NCBI GenBank assembly: GCA_022824005.1 | Contig: JAJEBG010000004.1 | Coordinates: 1-47,456, forward strand | From: Paracoccaceae bacterium | GTDB lineage: Bacteria > Pseudomonadota > Alphaproteobacteria > Rhodobacterales > Rhodobacteraceae | Reading direction: 5' to 3' | Length of the DNA: 47,456 nucleotides | Shown here: one piece after another, positions 24,763 to 34,385 of the stretch | Position numbering within the stretch: position 1 is the first letter of the stretch | Layout of the letters: the number at the start of each line of letters is the position of its first letter | Translations under genes and position numbers: made by a program | The notes under the pieces: model-generated | Databases searched by the model: none | Told to the model about the DNA's origin: nothing | Seen by the model: only the letters and a program-made list of their open reading frames with translations

Positions 24763-26157
24763 CTAAGAGTGCACCACTCGGTCAAAAGCATCCAAAACGC
24801 TTTCATGCATGGCTTCAGACAGAGTTGGATGAGGAAAAACCGTTTCGATGAGGTCTTGTTCCGTCGTCTCAAGCTGCCGGCCGACAACATAACCTTGGAT
24901 GAGTTCAGTCACTTCTGGGCCAATCATGTGAGCGCCCAATAGCTCGCCCGAATCACTGTCAAAGATCGTCTTTACAAATCCTTCCGTTTCACCGAGCGCG
25001 ATCGCTTTGCCATTGGCTGATAATGGGAAACGGCCCACCGCAATATTCTTCTTTGTCTCTTTCGCCTCACGTTCAGTCATGCCGACCGAAGCGATTTGGG
25101 GATGACAATAGGTACACCCCGCGATCTGATCCGCACGCACTGGATGCGTTGCCAACCCACCAATCCGCTCTGCAACCGTCATACCTTCGTGACTGGCTTT
25201 ATGGGCGAGCCATGGGGGGCCTACGACATCGCCGATGGCCGATATCCCTTTGATTCCGGTACGGCAGTATTCATCGACCAAGATATGGCCCTTATGGATT
25301 TTGACTCCGACTTCATCCAAGCCAAGCCCTTCAATATTGGCGACAATTCCGGTCGCAGAAATGGCGGTATCATAGGTTTCAACACTTTCTTTACCGGCGT
25401 GAGAGAGGGTCGCTTTGATCGCCTTATTCTGCGTTTCTAACGACACCACCTGGGTACTCTCACGAATGGTGATTCCCTGTCGCTCAAATTCTTGCTTGGC
25501 GGCGAGGGAGATGTCTTCATCCTCAACGGGTAAGATTCGACTTACAAGTTCAACAACGGTCGTCTTAGCCCCCAACGCATTGTAAAAGCTGGCAAATTCG
25601 ATTCCGATGGCTCCTGATCCAATGACCAGCAATTTCTTCGGCATGCGGCACGGTTTCAGTGCATGGCGGTAAGTCCAGATGCGATCCCCATCCGACTCCA
25701 TGCCGGGCAATTCCCGCGCCCTCGCGCCGGTGGCGATAATGATTTCAGGGGCTATTATTTTTATGTCTTCCGATTCAGACATCACCATAAGTTGGTCAGC
25801 TGACAGGAATTTTGCCGAACCCATAAAGACCTTAATCTTGTTTTTCTTCATGAGAAATCCAACACCGCCATTCAGTTTCTCAGAGACTATTCGTGACCGC
25901 TTAACAATCGCATCAAGGTCGAAATCGACGTTATTGGCTATCAGTCCATACTCATCGGCCCGTTTCATTTGCGAGAAAACTTCCGCCGAGCGCAACATCG
26001 CTTTCGTGGGAATACAACCCCAGTTTAGACAAATTCCTCCCAGATTTTCCTTTTCAATAATCGCCACCTTGAGTCCGAGCTGTGCGGCTCTGATCGCGGC
26101 CACATAACCGCCGGGACCGGCACCAATGACAATGACATCAAATTTTTGATCCGACAT
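24763..26157 (-). CDS. lpdA: Dihydrolipoyl dehydrogenase (E3)
   Basis: E3 reoxidises dihydrolipoamide with NAD+ in 2-oxo-acid dehydrogenase or glycine cleavage complexes. The 464 residues contain the FAD motif VIVIGAGPGGYVAAIRAAQL, the redox disulfide in GGICLNWGCIPTKAML, the NAD motif LLVIGSGAIGIEFASFY, the FAD-contact SAIGDVVGPPWLAHKA, and the catalytic His-Glu in VFPHPTLSEAMHES. It is not beside any E1 or E2 gene. It sits 21 bases after DUF924 as the likely last gene of a four-gene unit, so it may be a second, non-dedicated copy. Confidence 0.95.
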   Translation of the reverse strand: MSDQKFDVIVIGAGPGGYVAAIRAAQLGLKVAIIEKENLGGICLNWGCIPTKAMLRSAEVFSQMKRADEYGLIANNVDFDLDAIVKRSRIVSEKLNGGVGFLMKKNKIKVFMGSAKFLSADQLMVMSESEDIKIIAPEIIIATGARARELPGMESDGDRIWTYRHALKPCRMPKKLLVIGSGAIGIEFASFYNALGAKTTVVELVSRILPVEDEDISLAAKQEFERQGITIRESTQVVSLETQNKAIKATLSHAGKESVETYDTAISATGIVANIEGLGLDEVGVKIHKGHILVDEYCRTGIKGISAIGDVVGPPWLAHKASHEGMTVAERIGGLATHPVRADQIAGCTYCHPQIASVGMTEREAKETKKNIAVGRFPLSANGKAIALGETEGFVKTIFDSDSGELLGAHMIGPEVTELIQGYVVGRQLETTEQDLIETVFPHPTLSEAMHESVLDAFDRVVHS

Positions 26158-26178
26158 TCCATCAATCCTCTCGAAGTT

Positions 26179-26760
26179 TCACTTTTCTCTATCTTCTTGA
26201 ACTATTTGGTCAACCAAACTCCCATAGCCACCATCATCAAGCCACTTGGATTCTAACGCGCTATTCGCCCGTCCTAGAGCTTCGTTGCGATAGGGAAACC
26301 GGCCAAACATTCTAATGACACGACGATGGGCACGGGCATGGAGAAGATTCTTTTCACCGTCTTTGGGCATTCTCGAAGCGATGAAATCGACGCTTTTCTC
26401 CTGATCTTCAATGGATTCAGAATGCATAAATGGGAGATAAAAGAAGAGACGTTTTGTTTCCTCATGCAAGAGATCATATCCCTTCAACATGGCCTGTCGA
26501 GCCACCTCACGGGCTAGTGCATCGCTATGGAACGCTTGCGAAGAACCCCTGAACATGTTGCGAGGAAATTGATCGAGGACAATGATCAGAGCGAGAGCCC
26601 CCTTTGATTCTTCCTGCCAGTCCGCCTTTCCACCTCCAGCGGCAATGATCCAAAGGTCTCGAAAATCCTCTCGGATCAATGAATCGACAGCATCATCAGA
26701 CCTAAAATGATCGTCCTTTGTCAATATCTCAAACCAAAATTTCAACACCGAACCTGGCAT
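26179..26760 (-). CDS. DUF924 family protein
   Basis: The 193-residue protein has the DUF924 hallmarks: a VLKFWFEI start, ALALIIVLDQFPRNMFRG in the middle, and FFYLPFMHSESIEDQ followed by RFPYRNEALGR. The family is all-helical and TPR-like and its function is not established. ATG 26760 has a strong GGGAGGGAGA ribosome site; an upstream ATG at 26781 does not. It lies 40 bases after the esterase gene and 21 bases before lpdA. Confidence 0.9.
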   Translation of the reverse strand: MPGSVLKFWFEILTKDDHFRSDDAVDSLIREDFRDLWIIAAGGGKADWQEESKGALALIIVLDQFPRNMFRGSSQAFHSDALAREVARQAMLKGYDLLHEETKRLFFYLPFMHSESIEDQEKSVDFIASRMPKDGEKNLLHARAHRRVIRMFGRFPYRNEALGRANSALESKWLDDGGYGSLVDQIVQEDREK

Positions 26761-26800
26761 GCTCTCCCTCCCATCAATCATATGATCATCGCCAGATTTT

Positions 26801-27463
26801 TCATAAAGGCAAATGATCCTGCGCGAACTTGATCATCGCCGTTAAGCCATCAGGGGCGATGCCATGCTCTGTATCGGGCGAAGTATGGGTTTGAACAGAA
26901 AACCCCTCACTCAAGAGAGATTGTTGAGCTTCTGCGAGGCGGGCATAAGGGACGATGGGATCGGCCTCCCCATGCACCAGCAAGATGGGCGGCCGAGAAA
27001 CCACCCGATCCTTCAATATATCGGGATAAAGCAATTGACCCGAACAGGCAATTATTCCGGCGAAGGGTTCAGACTGCGCAACCGCGTAATGAAGCGCCAC
27101 CATAGCCCCCTGAGAAAAGCCAAAGATCAACGCTGAAGATGTTGGTAAATCCAAATCGGCCATTTCATCTTCAATCAATTTGGCAAGGATATCGACAGAA
27201 CGGTCAAGCGAGGGGCGCATGGCCGACTCAGGGGATCCGTCCATCGATGGAATTGGGAACCATTGCCTCCCCAAAGGTTGTGCCAAACAGGTCTCGGGCG
27301 CATTGAACGCGACAAAGGCGCATCGCGGCAGTTGATCCGATAAAGCGGGCGCTAGACTGATTAAGTCCATCGCGTCGGCACCGTAACCGTGCAGCAAAAA
27401 CACCACTGAACAAATATCGCCGCTCTCTGGCTGATACCTCTTCGTCTCTTCCGATAATTTCAA
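26801..27463 (-). CDS. Alpha/beta hydrolase, phospholipase/carboxylesterase family
   Basis: This 220-residue serine hydrolase of the carboxylesterase/LysoPLA (PF02230) group has the oxyanion motif FLLHGYGADAMDLI, the nucleophile elbow GFSQGAMVAL, the acid VHGEADPIVPY and the His in DTEHGI, so the catalytic triad is complete. No signal peptide is visible, so it should be cytoplasmic. The ATG overlaps the glycosylase stop by four bases. The substrate is probably a short or medium acyl ester, which is family knowledge only. Confidence 0.88.
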   Translation of the reverse strand: MKLSEETKRYQPESGDICSVVFLLHGYGADAMDLISLAPALSDQLPRCAFVAFNAPETCLAQPLGRQWFPIPSMDGSPESAMRPSLDRSVDILAKLIEDEMADLDLPTSSALIFGFSQGAMVALHYAVAQSEPFAGIIACSGQLLYPDILKDRVVSRPPILLVHGEADPIVPYARLAEAQQSLLSEGFSVQTHTSPDTEHGIAPDGLTAMIKFAQDHLPL

Positions 27464-28116
27464 CTGATTCCCTCTCTCTGTTTAACCACACGATAGTAAG
27501 CCCATAATTGGCAAGCCGCGACGGTACGCCATGGCGACCATGGTCGCGCCATCTCCCGCATCAATCCCTCTGAAGGCCTTTGATCTAACTCAAAGAGGAT
27601 TCTTGTGCTCTCGCGTAAAGCCAAGTCACCCGCGGCAAATATATCGGCACGACCGAGAGAAAACATCCCATAAATCTCCGCCGTCCACCGCCCAATTCCA
27701 AGTATTTGCGTCAATCGGTTAACCACCTCATCGTCGTTCATATCAGCGAAAGATGAATAATCGATTTCTTCAGCCGCGAGAGCTTTCGCATAGCGAATTT
27801 TCTGCATCGACAAGCCACATTTTCGCAACTCGGTTTCATCACAGGCGAGGAGAGATTCTTCATCCGTGAGTTTGGCCTCTTCAAGATTCCGTCGTACCGA
27901 CGAAGCCGCGGCAACGGAAAGTTGTTGACTGACAATCATAAACAAGAGGGATGTGAACCCTTCAGACCGGCGGCGGACCTCTAAAGGGCCAGTGCACGCC
28001 GCCGCGACAGCAAAGAGGGGCTCAACGCTTTTCAGGAATTTAAGCCCAATCTTAAGATCATCGAGATCGTTGATGATGACCACAATATTGCTCTCCCGTT
28101 TTTGAAATTCCATCAT
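27460..28116 (-). CDS. DNA-3-methyladenine glycosylase family protein (AlkA-like)
   Basis: The 218 residues match the HhH-GPD superfamily: LLFMIVSQQLSVAAASSV near residue 58, the helix-hairpin-helix LTQILGIGRWTAEIYGMF near residue 135, and the catalytic Asp in FAAGDLALRES. Such enzymes remove alkylated bases from DNA. No iron-sulfur cluster cysteines are present, which excludes the EndoIII/MutY branch. It is the first gene of the unit with the esterase, DUF924 and lpdA. The start at 28116 is the first of three alternatives. Confidence 0.87.
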   Translation of the reverse strand: MMEFQKRESNIVVIINDLDDLKIGLKFLKSVEPLFAVAAACTGPLEVRRRSEGFTSLLFMIVSQQLSVAAASSVRRNLEEAKLTDEESLLACDETELRKCGLSMQKIRYAKALAAEEIDYSSFADMNDDEVVNRLTQILGIGRWTAEIYGMFSLGRADIFAAGDLALRESTRILFELDQRPSEGLMREMARPWSPWRTVAACQLWAYYRVVKQREGIS

Positions 28117-28322
28117 GATAACAGAATGTCAATTTGCCACTTAACTGATTTTCAACGAAATGGCTTCGCTTGATTTGAACGCCGCTAAAGCACGAAAATG
28201 ACTCACTGATTCGGAAAGTCTTACCTCTTTATTATCGATGGATGTCCGTCTTCATATCTGTTCAATGACAACATTTCAGGTTATCAGACATGTTGAGGCG
28301 GTCTCCTGAAGAGCAGAAAAAC

Positions 28323-29537
28323 ATGACGAGCGCTCAATTGTCGCGACAATATCGAAATGTCATTGTTCTTGTCTTTGCACAAATGACAATTGGCGCTCAA
28401 ATGCCGATGGTCTTCACCGTGGCCGGACTCGCCGGTTTGTCGCTTGCACCTAATGTATGCTGGGCCACTTTACCCCTTTCACTCGTTGTGTTTGGCTCCA
28501 TGACGTCAGCCCAATGGATGAGCCTAACGATGCAACGTTACGGACGGCGAGTCGGCTTCATGATTGGGGCTCTTGGCGGCATTATCGGTGGTATTGTGGG
28601 CGCCCGAGCGCTGGCCATCCAATCTTTTGAGCTTTTCCTTTTGGCCTCATACTTCACCGGCATTTATATGTCTTCCCACGGTTTCCTCCGATTCGCGGCG
28701 GCCGATACAGCATCAGATAGTTTCCGCCCACGGGCTATTTCCTATGTCATGGCCGGCGGCTTGGTGGCGGCTATCCTTGGCCCCCAAATGGTCAAATTCA
28801 CGGCCGAGGCGATGCTCGTCCCTTTTGCCGGTACCTATATCGGTATCGTTGCCATTAATATCGTCGGAGGACTCACTTATCTCTTCCTCGACATTCCCAC
28901 TTCAACCAAACGGTCCACGGCCTCTAGTCAGGTGCGCAGCTATCGGCAACTCCTGATGACTCCAAAGATCACCATCGCCATCATTTGCGGTATGGTTTCC
29001 TATGCCTTGATGAATCTGATGATGACGTCGACACCATTGGCCGTGGTTGGATGTGGCTATAGCACCGACCGAGCCGCCGATATTGTCTCATCACATGTCT
29101 TTGCCATGTTTGCCCCTTCATTCTTTACCGGCCATCTCATCTCCCGATTTGGTTCTGAAAAGGTAGTCGCGGCAGGGTTGGTTTTGCTCGCCGCCGCCGG
29201 CATGACGGGCCTTGCCGGAATTGAATTAACGCATTTTTTTGTGGCCTTGGTTTTGCTTGGATTGGGTTGGAATTTTGGATTTATTGGAGCCACCGCGATG
29301 CTTGTCGAGGCACATAGCGTTGAAGAACGGGGCAAGGTTCAAGGTCTCAACGATGTCTTGGTTTTTGGATGTGTGACCATCGCCTCGCTGGCCTCGGGCA
29401 CGTTGATGAACTGCACCGGCGGTACGGCGGCGCAAGGATGGACCGCTGTCAACTGGGCGATGACCCCTTTCTTGTTATTGGCTGGCGTTTCACTGGCCTG
29501 GCTTATGATCTCAAAAAGGGCCCCGCGAGCGGCATAA
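28323..29537 (+). CDS. MFS transporter
   Basis: This 404-residue protein has about twelve membrane segments, with long hydrophobic runs such as VGFMIGALGGIIGGIVGARA and ALVLLGLGWNFGFIGATAML. The latter, followed by EERGKVQGLNDVLVFG, resembles the C-terminal half of the YbfB/drug-resistance-like MFS groups. ATG 28323 has GAAGAG upstream; ATG 28290 lacks a ribosome site but cannot be excluded. It is convergent with cimA, 113 bases away. The substrate is unknown. Confidence 0.85.
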   Translation: MTSAQLSRQYRNVIVLVFAQMTIGAQMPMVFTVAGLAGLSLAPNVCWATLPLSLVVFGSMTSAQWMSLTMQRYGRRVGFMIGALGGIIGGIVGARALAIQSFELFLLASYFTGIYMSSHGFLRFAAADTASDSFRPRAISYVMAGGLVAAILGPQMVKFTAEAMLVPFAGTYIGIVAINIVGGLTYLFLDIPTSTKRSTASSQVRSYRQLLMTPKITIAIICGMVSYALMNLMMTSTPLAVVGCGYSTDRAADIVSSHVFAMFAPSFFTGHLISRFGSEKVVAAGLVLLAAAGMTGLAGIELTHFFVALVLLGLGWNFGFIGATAMLVEAHSVEERGKVQGLNDVLVFGCVTIASLASGTLMNCTGGTAAQGWTAVNWAMTPFLLLAGVSLAWLMISKRAPRAA

Positions 29538-29650
29538 CATCCGCCCGTCTTGACAAGGGGGCGGTAATGATTTCATCCTCACTTGGTTCAGAAAAGCCGC
29601 GCCGTTGCAATTCGGACAGGATCGCACCAAAGTCATCACGGATTGGTGGC

Positions 29651-31276
29651 TCAACTTGTTGGCGCTTCGTCGCGCACCAACTTCCATAATATGGCATCGG
29701 TGAGCGCGACAAATGAAGCATCAATAATATTGGCAGACACACCAATAGTTGACCAACGATGACCCCACTGGTCTTCACTATCGAGGATCACACGCGTGAC
29801 CGCTTCAGTGCCACCATTGGTAATTCTGACCTTGAAGTCAACCAATCGCATGTCATCAATGTAAGGTTGATATAGCCCCAAATTATTCTTTAGGGCGAGA
29901 GCGAGGGCGTGCACCGGTCCGCGATCTTTGCCATCATCATCTTTTGAATTTCCAACCGACAAATGCTCCTCTCCTGCCACCGTGAAGCCCACTTCGGCGG
30001 TCGACGATGACGTCATCCGATGGCCCTCACTCTCGGTATAATCGACGGTCACAGAATAACGTTGAATGGTAAAATATTTGGGTAATGTTCCCAGCATTCG
30101 CCGTGCCAACAATTCAAATGAAGCTTGGGCAATGTCGTAACTATACCCCTCCTCTTCACGAGACTTGACCTCCGAGAGTATGAGAGCGAGACGTCCATCA
30201 TCGGCATCGATCTTAATCCCTGCCGATTTCAATCGCGCCATGAGGTTGGACCGGCCGGCTTGGTTGGACATAGGGATGACGCGTTGATTGCCAACGACAC
30301 GGGGATCAATATGTTCATAAGTGGTGGCATTCTTGGCCACCGCAGAGGCATGGAGTCCGGCCTTGTGGACAAAAGCTGATGCACCCACATAAGGGGCGGA
30401 TTTATCGGGTAAGCGATTGAGAATATCGTCTAGCAAGCGCGACACTTGCGTCAATGATTCAAGTTTTTCTAACCCTACATTAATGCGAAATTGCGATCGA
30501 TAGGGCTCCTTCAACAAAAGCGTGGGCAAGAGTGACGTCAAATCGGCGTTGCCACAGCGCTCACCAATTCCATTTAATGTGCCTTGGATGTGACACGCCC
30601 CCGCATCAATGGCGGCCAAGGTGCCCGCGACGGCGGTGCCGGAGTCATTGTGGGTATGAATGCCCAATCGCCTCCCAGGAACGCCCTCAGAGATAATCTC
30701 GCGAGTGATTCTATAGATTTCACTCGGCAAGGTACCACCATTGGTATCACATAAAACAACCCATCGCGCCCCGTTTTTCAAAGCTTCATGGAGGCAACGA
30801 ACCGCAAATTTTGGATTGTTTTGGTAACCATCGAAAAAATGTTCAGCGTCAAAAATCACCTCGATATTGTGCGAACGGAGATGCGCAATTGACTCGGCAA
30901 TACATTGAAGATTCTCCTCACAGGTAATGCCCAACGCTTCCCGAACATGAAATTCGTGAGTTTTGCCGACGATGCAAACGGAATGGGTGGCGGCGTTGAT
31001 TAATCCGGCGAGCCCTTCATCATTGCTCGCCGAGCGGCCGGCCCGTTTGGTCATCCCAAAGGCGGTAATTGTCGCCGTCTTCACCTTGGGGGTTTGGCAA
31101 AAATATCCACTGTCAGTCGGGTTCGCCCCCGGCCATCCGGCTTCAATATAGTCAATCCCCAGATCATCTAAAGCCTCAGTAATGGCCGTTTTATCAGCGA
31201 TGGAAAAGTGAACACCATGAGTTTGCTGACCATCGCGCAATGTGGTGTCGTAAATCGTCAAAGTCTCTTTTTCCAT
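29651..31276 (-). CDS. cimA: Citramalate synthase
   Basis: CimA condenses pyruvate and acetyl-CoA to (R)-citramalate, the first step of a threonine-independent isoleucine route. The 541-residue protein has the DRE-TIM signature YDTTLRDGQQTHGVHFS, the IDYIEAGWPGANPTD block, the metal-binding LGIHTHNDSGTAVAG, GTLNGIGERCGNADL, and a C-terminal LeuA-like regulatory domain (VDFKVRITNGGTEAVTRV). Length and GWPGANPTD favour the CimA long form over 2-isopropylmalate synthase. ATG 31276 follows the cysS stop by five bases. Confidence 0.93.
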   Translation of the reverse strand: MEKETLTIYDTTLRDGQQTHGVHFSIADKTAITEALDDLGIDYIEAGWPGANPTDSGYFCQTPKVKTATITAFGMTKRAGRSASNDEGLAGLINAATHSVCIVGKTHEFHVREALGITCEENLQCIAESIAHLRSHNIEVIFDAEHFFDGYQNNPKFAVRCLHEALKNGARWVVLCDTNGGTLPSEIYRITREIISEGVPGRRLGIHTHNDSGTAVAGTLAAIDAGACHIQGTLNGIGERCGNADLTSLLPTLLLKEPYRSQFRINVGLEKLESLTQVSRLLDDILNRLPDKSAPYVGASAFVHKAGLHASAVAKNATTYEHIDPRVVGNQRVIPMSNQAGRSNLMARLKSAGIKIDADDGRLALILSEVKSREEEGYSYDIAQASFELLARRMLGTLPKYFTIQRYSVTVDYTESEGHRMTSSSTAEVGFTVAGEEHLSVGNSKDDDGKDRGPVHALALALKNNLGLYQPYIDDMRLVDFKVRITNGGTEAVTRVILDSEDQWGHRWSTIGVSANIIDASFVALTDAILWKLVRDEAPTS

Positions 31277-31281
31277 GACCT

Positions 31282-32682
31282 TCACCACTTCTCTTCACTC
31301 GCACGTACCAGTGTGTTGAAATTAAAGTCGTCGGCCAAACGCCACTCAGATCCGTTGGAATGGTCTTTGATTTCGACCCCGGCAACCCGAAGTTTTTCAC
31401 GGATAGCGTCGGCCTCGTCGAATTCTCGGCGCTGGCGCGCTTGCACGCGGGCAAAGAGCATCGTCTCGATAATTTTTTTGACATCTTCTCGATTGGCTAT
31501 CGGCTTGGATGATAGGGAAAGTCCAAGAAACTCTACTGACGCTTTGAAGGCCATTTTATCCTCTTCTTTAGCGATGGCATGTAAAGCGCTGATGGCTTTC
31601 GGCGTATTGAGATCGTCGGCCAATGCCTCAACGACAGAGGAATGTGGCGGCCCCGTTGCGGTCACACCTTCAGACAATCTCCGCCATCGGCGCAACAACG
31701 CGCCCATTTCCGCTAACTTACGCTCGGTCCAATCCAATGGTTGTCGGTAATGAGTTGAGAGCAGAGTCAGTCGAATCGTACCGCCATCAACCCCTCGGTC
31801 AATCAAATCCTTCACAGTCACAAAATTACCCAGACTCTTGGCCATTTTTTTACCTTCCACCAATAGGAGACCATTATGCATCCACATCTTGGCGAATTCG
31901 CTGTTGGGATGGGCACACAAACTCTGCGCGGCCTCATTCTCGTGGTGGGGAAAAGCCAAATCAATGCCACCGCCATGAATATCAAAACTCTCACCGAACC
32001 ATTTCAAACTCATCGCCGAGCATTCAATATGCCATCCAGGTCGCCCGCGTCCCCATGGGGATTCCCAACCCGGCAAGTCTTCAGAGGATGGTTTCCACAA
32101 CACGAAATCCATCGCATTGCGCTTGAAAGGGGCCTGTTCAACTCGCGCACCAGCGATCATTTCTTCCACATTCCGTCCGGCTAAACTGCCATAATTCGCA
32201 TAGCTTTCAACGCTGAATAGAACGTGGCCGTCCGCCTCGTAAGCGTGCCCCTTGATGATCAGCGATTCAATCATTGAGACCATTTCAGGAATGCATTCTG
32301 TCGCTCGGGGTTCAGTTGTTGGCGAGAGGACATTCATGGCGGCCATATCGTCATGATACCAACGCGTGGTCTCGTCGGTGATGCGACGAATCACAGAAAG
32401 AAGTTCTTCTTGTTGGCCATCTCTCTGGCGCATCGCCGCCGCTCTGGCGTTGATTTTGTCGTCAATATCGGTGATGTTGCGGACATATTGCACATGGTCC
32501 ACGCCGTATTGAAGGCGCAAGAGACGGAACAATAGGTCAAAGACGACGGCGGGCCGCGCATTGCCAATATGAGCCCGATCATAGACGGTGGGACCACACA
32601 CATAGAGACGAACATTTGTCTTATCGATGGGGGTGAGCACCTCCCTCGTGCCGGTGCGGGTATTATAGAATTGCAATTCCAT
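31282..32682 (-). CDS. cysS: Cysteinyl-tRNA synthetase
   Basis: This class I synthetase of 466 residues has the zinc-Cys and HIGH-like region RLYVCGPTVYDRAHIGNARP, GWHIECSAMS with a further zinc Cys, FPHHENEAAQS, and a KMSKS loop that reads KKMAKSLGN. The Ser-to-Ala change in KMSKS is tolerated in several synthetases but worth noting. ATG 32682 gives the family N-terminus (LQFYNTRTG); an ATG pair at 32715 would add 11 residues. It forms an operon with cimA. Confidence 0.95.
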   Translation of the reverse strand: MELQFYNTRTGTREVLTPIDKTNVRLYVCGPTVYDRAHIGNARPAVVFDLLFRLLRLQYGVDHVQYVRNITDIDDKINARAAAMRQRDGQQEELLSVIRRITDETTRWYHDDMAAMNVLSPTTEPRATECIPEMVSMIESLIIKGHAYEADGHVLFSVESYANYGSLAGRNVEEMIAGARVEQAPFKRNAMDFVLWKPSSEDLPGWESPWGRGRPGWHIECSAMSLKWFGESFDIHGGGIDLAFPHHENEAAQSLCAHPNSEFAKMWMHNGLLLVEGKKMAKSLGNFVTVKDLIDRGVDGGTIRLTLLSTHYRQPLDWTERKLAEMGALLRRWRRLSEGVTATGPPHSSVVEALADDLNTPKAISALHAIAKEEDKMAFKASVEFLGLSLSSKPIANREDVKKIIETMLFARVQARQRREFDEADAIREKLRVAGVEIKDHSNGSEWRLADDFNFNTLVRASEEKW

Positions 32683-32976
32683 TTTGATGAACAACCTTTC
32701 GTATAGGCTCATCATCGACTGACCGCCGCCGGGATTGTCACCACTGATTTTGTAGAAATATGATCGGCCCGGCTAACGAAAATGTTAGCAGATAATGCAG
32801 ATAATCGAAGAACTCTGAGCCGTTTTCATACCGTCACGTTATATGAGGAATGAACCAAAGGCAAGCGCTGATTCAAAACTCAATGACAGTGTTAAGCTAC
32901 AAGAATTGATCCCGTGTTATCAATGGGCTGGCAATGATATGAAGACAGGCCGCCGATTCTGAACGTGGAATAAATA

Positions 32977-34161
32977 ATGCAAACTTCTGAGAAAATTCAG
33001 TCAATGCGAGGATTGGATGGTGGGTCATGGACTCCCTTTCTGCGCGCCAAAGAAATGTTGGCCGCCGGTGAGTCCGTGATCGACCTCACCATTGGCGACC
33101 ACGACATCAAGACGCCACCCGAATTGATTCAAGCGATGAATCGAAGTGCCTTGAGTGGCCGAACCGGTTATGCGGAAATTTGTGGCGTGCCCCGGTTGAG
33201 AGAGGAAATTGCCCAACGAATTGAAAGCCGCACAGGTATCACCACGACTGAAAAAAATGTCGTTATCACCAATGGCGGCCAGGGGGCATTAATCTTGATC
33301 CATTTGGCCTTGCTGAATCAGGGCGACAAAGCACTTTATGGTGAACCCTACTATCCCACATATCCCAATACGATCCGCGCCGCTGGCGGGCGTCCCATCG
33401 CTTACCCTATGCCGCCCGAATTCGGTTTTCAACCTAACCGTTCAATCCTTGAGTCCTTGGCACCCGGCGTTCGCACAATCCTTTTTAATTCGCCGAACAA
33501 CCCAACGGGGGCCGTTTACCCGATGGAAAAAATCAAACTTATTGCTGATGTGGCGCAACGCCATCACCTCTGGGTGATCTCCGATGAAGTCTATGATACG
33601 CAAGTTTGGCAAGGCGAACATGTATCCATCCGCTCTCTCAAAGGGATGGCAGACCGATGTTTCGTCATTGGTTCGATGTCAAAGGCCTTTGCGATGACAG
33701 GTTTTCGAATCGGCTGGCTGGTGGGACCTGAAGAGGTCATGCAGGATATCGCAGAACTGATTACGGTTGTCACCTTCGGTGTCCCCGAATTTGTTCAAGA
33801 TGCCGCCCTACATGCGCTGCAAAAAAGTCACGAACTCGAACAGCAAATCGCGGCGCCGTTCAAAAGAAGACGGGCGGCGGCGTTGGAGATTCTAAAGGGA
33901 CGGAATGCCGTCAGCCTTTCGCCCCCGGACGGCGCGATGTATTTGATGCTCAACATCCGTCAATCGGGAATGTCAGGAAAAGACTTTGCCGATCTGTTGC
34001 TCGCACGAGAGCGCGTCGCGGTTATGCCCGGCGAGAGTTTCGGAGCCACCGCTTCGGGTCATGTTCGGGTGGCAATGACTGAAAATGAAGACAAACTCAC
34101 TGACGCCCTTGATCGTTTAGCCTCACTGGTGGAGTCGTTGGCAAACTCAAATCGCACTTAA
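32977..34161 (+). CDS. PLP-dependent aminotransferase, class I/II
   Basis: This fold-type I aminotransferase of 394 residues shows VIDLTIGDHDIKTP at the N-terminus, the cofactor-binding VVITNGGQGALILIH, NSPNNPTGAVYP, SDEVYDTQVW and the Schiff-base Lys in SMSKAFAMTGFRIGWLVG. The C-terminal MPGESFG and HVRVAM contain the substrate carboxylate Arg. The family is the broad AspC/aromatic group; amino-acid preference cannot be read from sequence. The gene stands alone, divergent from cysS, with the IS scar downstream. Confidence 0.9.
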   Translation: MQTSEKIQSMRGLDGGSWTPFLRAKEMLAAGESVIDLTIGDHDIKTPPELIQAMNRSALSGRTGYAEICGVPRLREEIAQRIESRTGITTTEKNVVITNGGQGALILIHLALLNQGDKALYGEPYYPTYPNTIRAAGGRPIAYPMPPEFGFQPNRSILESLAPGVRTILFNSPNNPTGAVYPMEKIKLIADVAQRHHLWVISDEVYDTQVWQGEHVSIRSLKGMADRCFVIGSMSKAFAMTGFRIGWLVGPEEVMQDIAELITVVTFGVPEFVQDAALHALQKSHELEQQIAAPFKRRRAAALEILKGRNAVSLSPPDGAMYLMLNIRQSGMSGKDFADLLLARERVAVMPGESFGATASGHVRVAMTENEDKLTDALDRLASLVESLANSNRT

Positions 34162-34385
34162 TTGGTGCCGCCCAGAAACTACCCTGTTTTTGACAAATCA
34201 CCAAGAATTTGGGCAACAAAACCACTCCCAATGGATTAAAAAAGGGCTGGACTGGGGCTGCTTTTTCAAAAAAAACGCCTAGTTGCGAGAGGTGTCCACA
34301 AAAAAACGGTCCGTTTTTGACCACCATGACAGTCCTCTCCCCTTCCGGCGGAATGGACACCCTTTTTAGTGCCAAATACAGGTGG

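Noticed and set aside
34302-34318. AAAAACGG/CCGTTTTT inverted repeat as terminator of the aminotransferase gene
   Set aside because: The stem is mostly A-T with a one-base centre and is about 140 bases past the gene; it more likely belongs to the insertion-element end.
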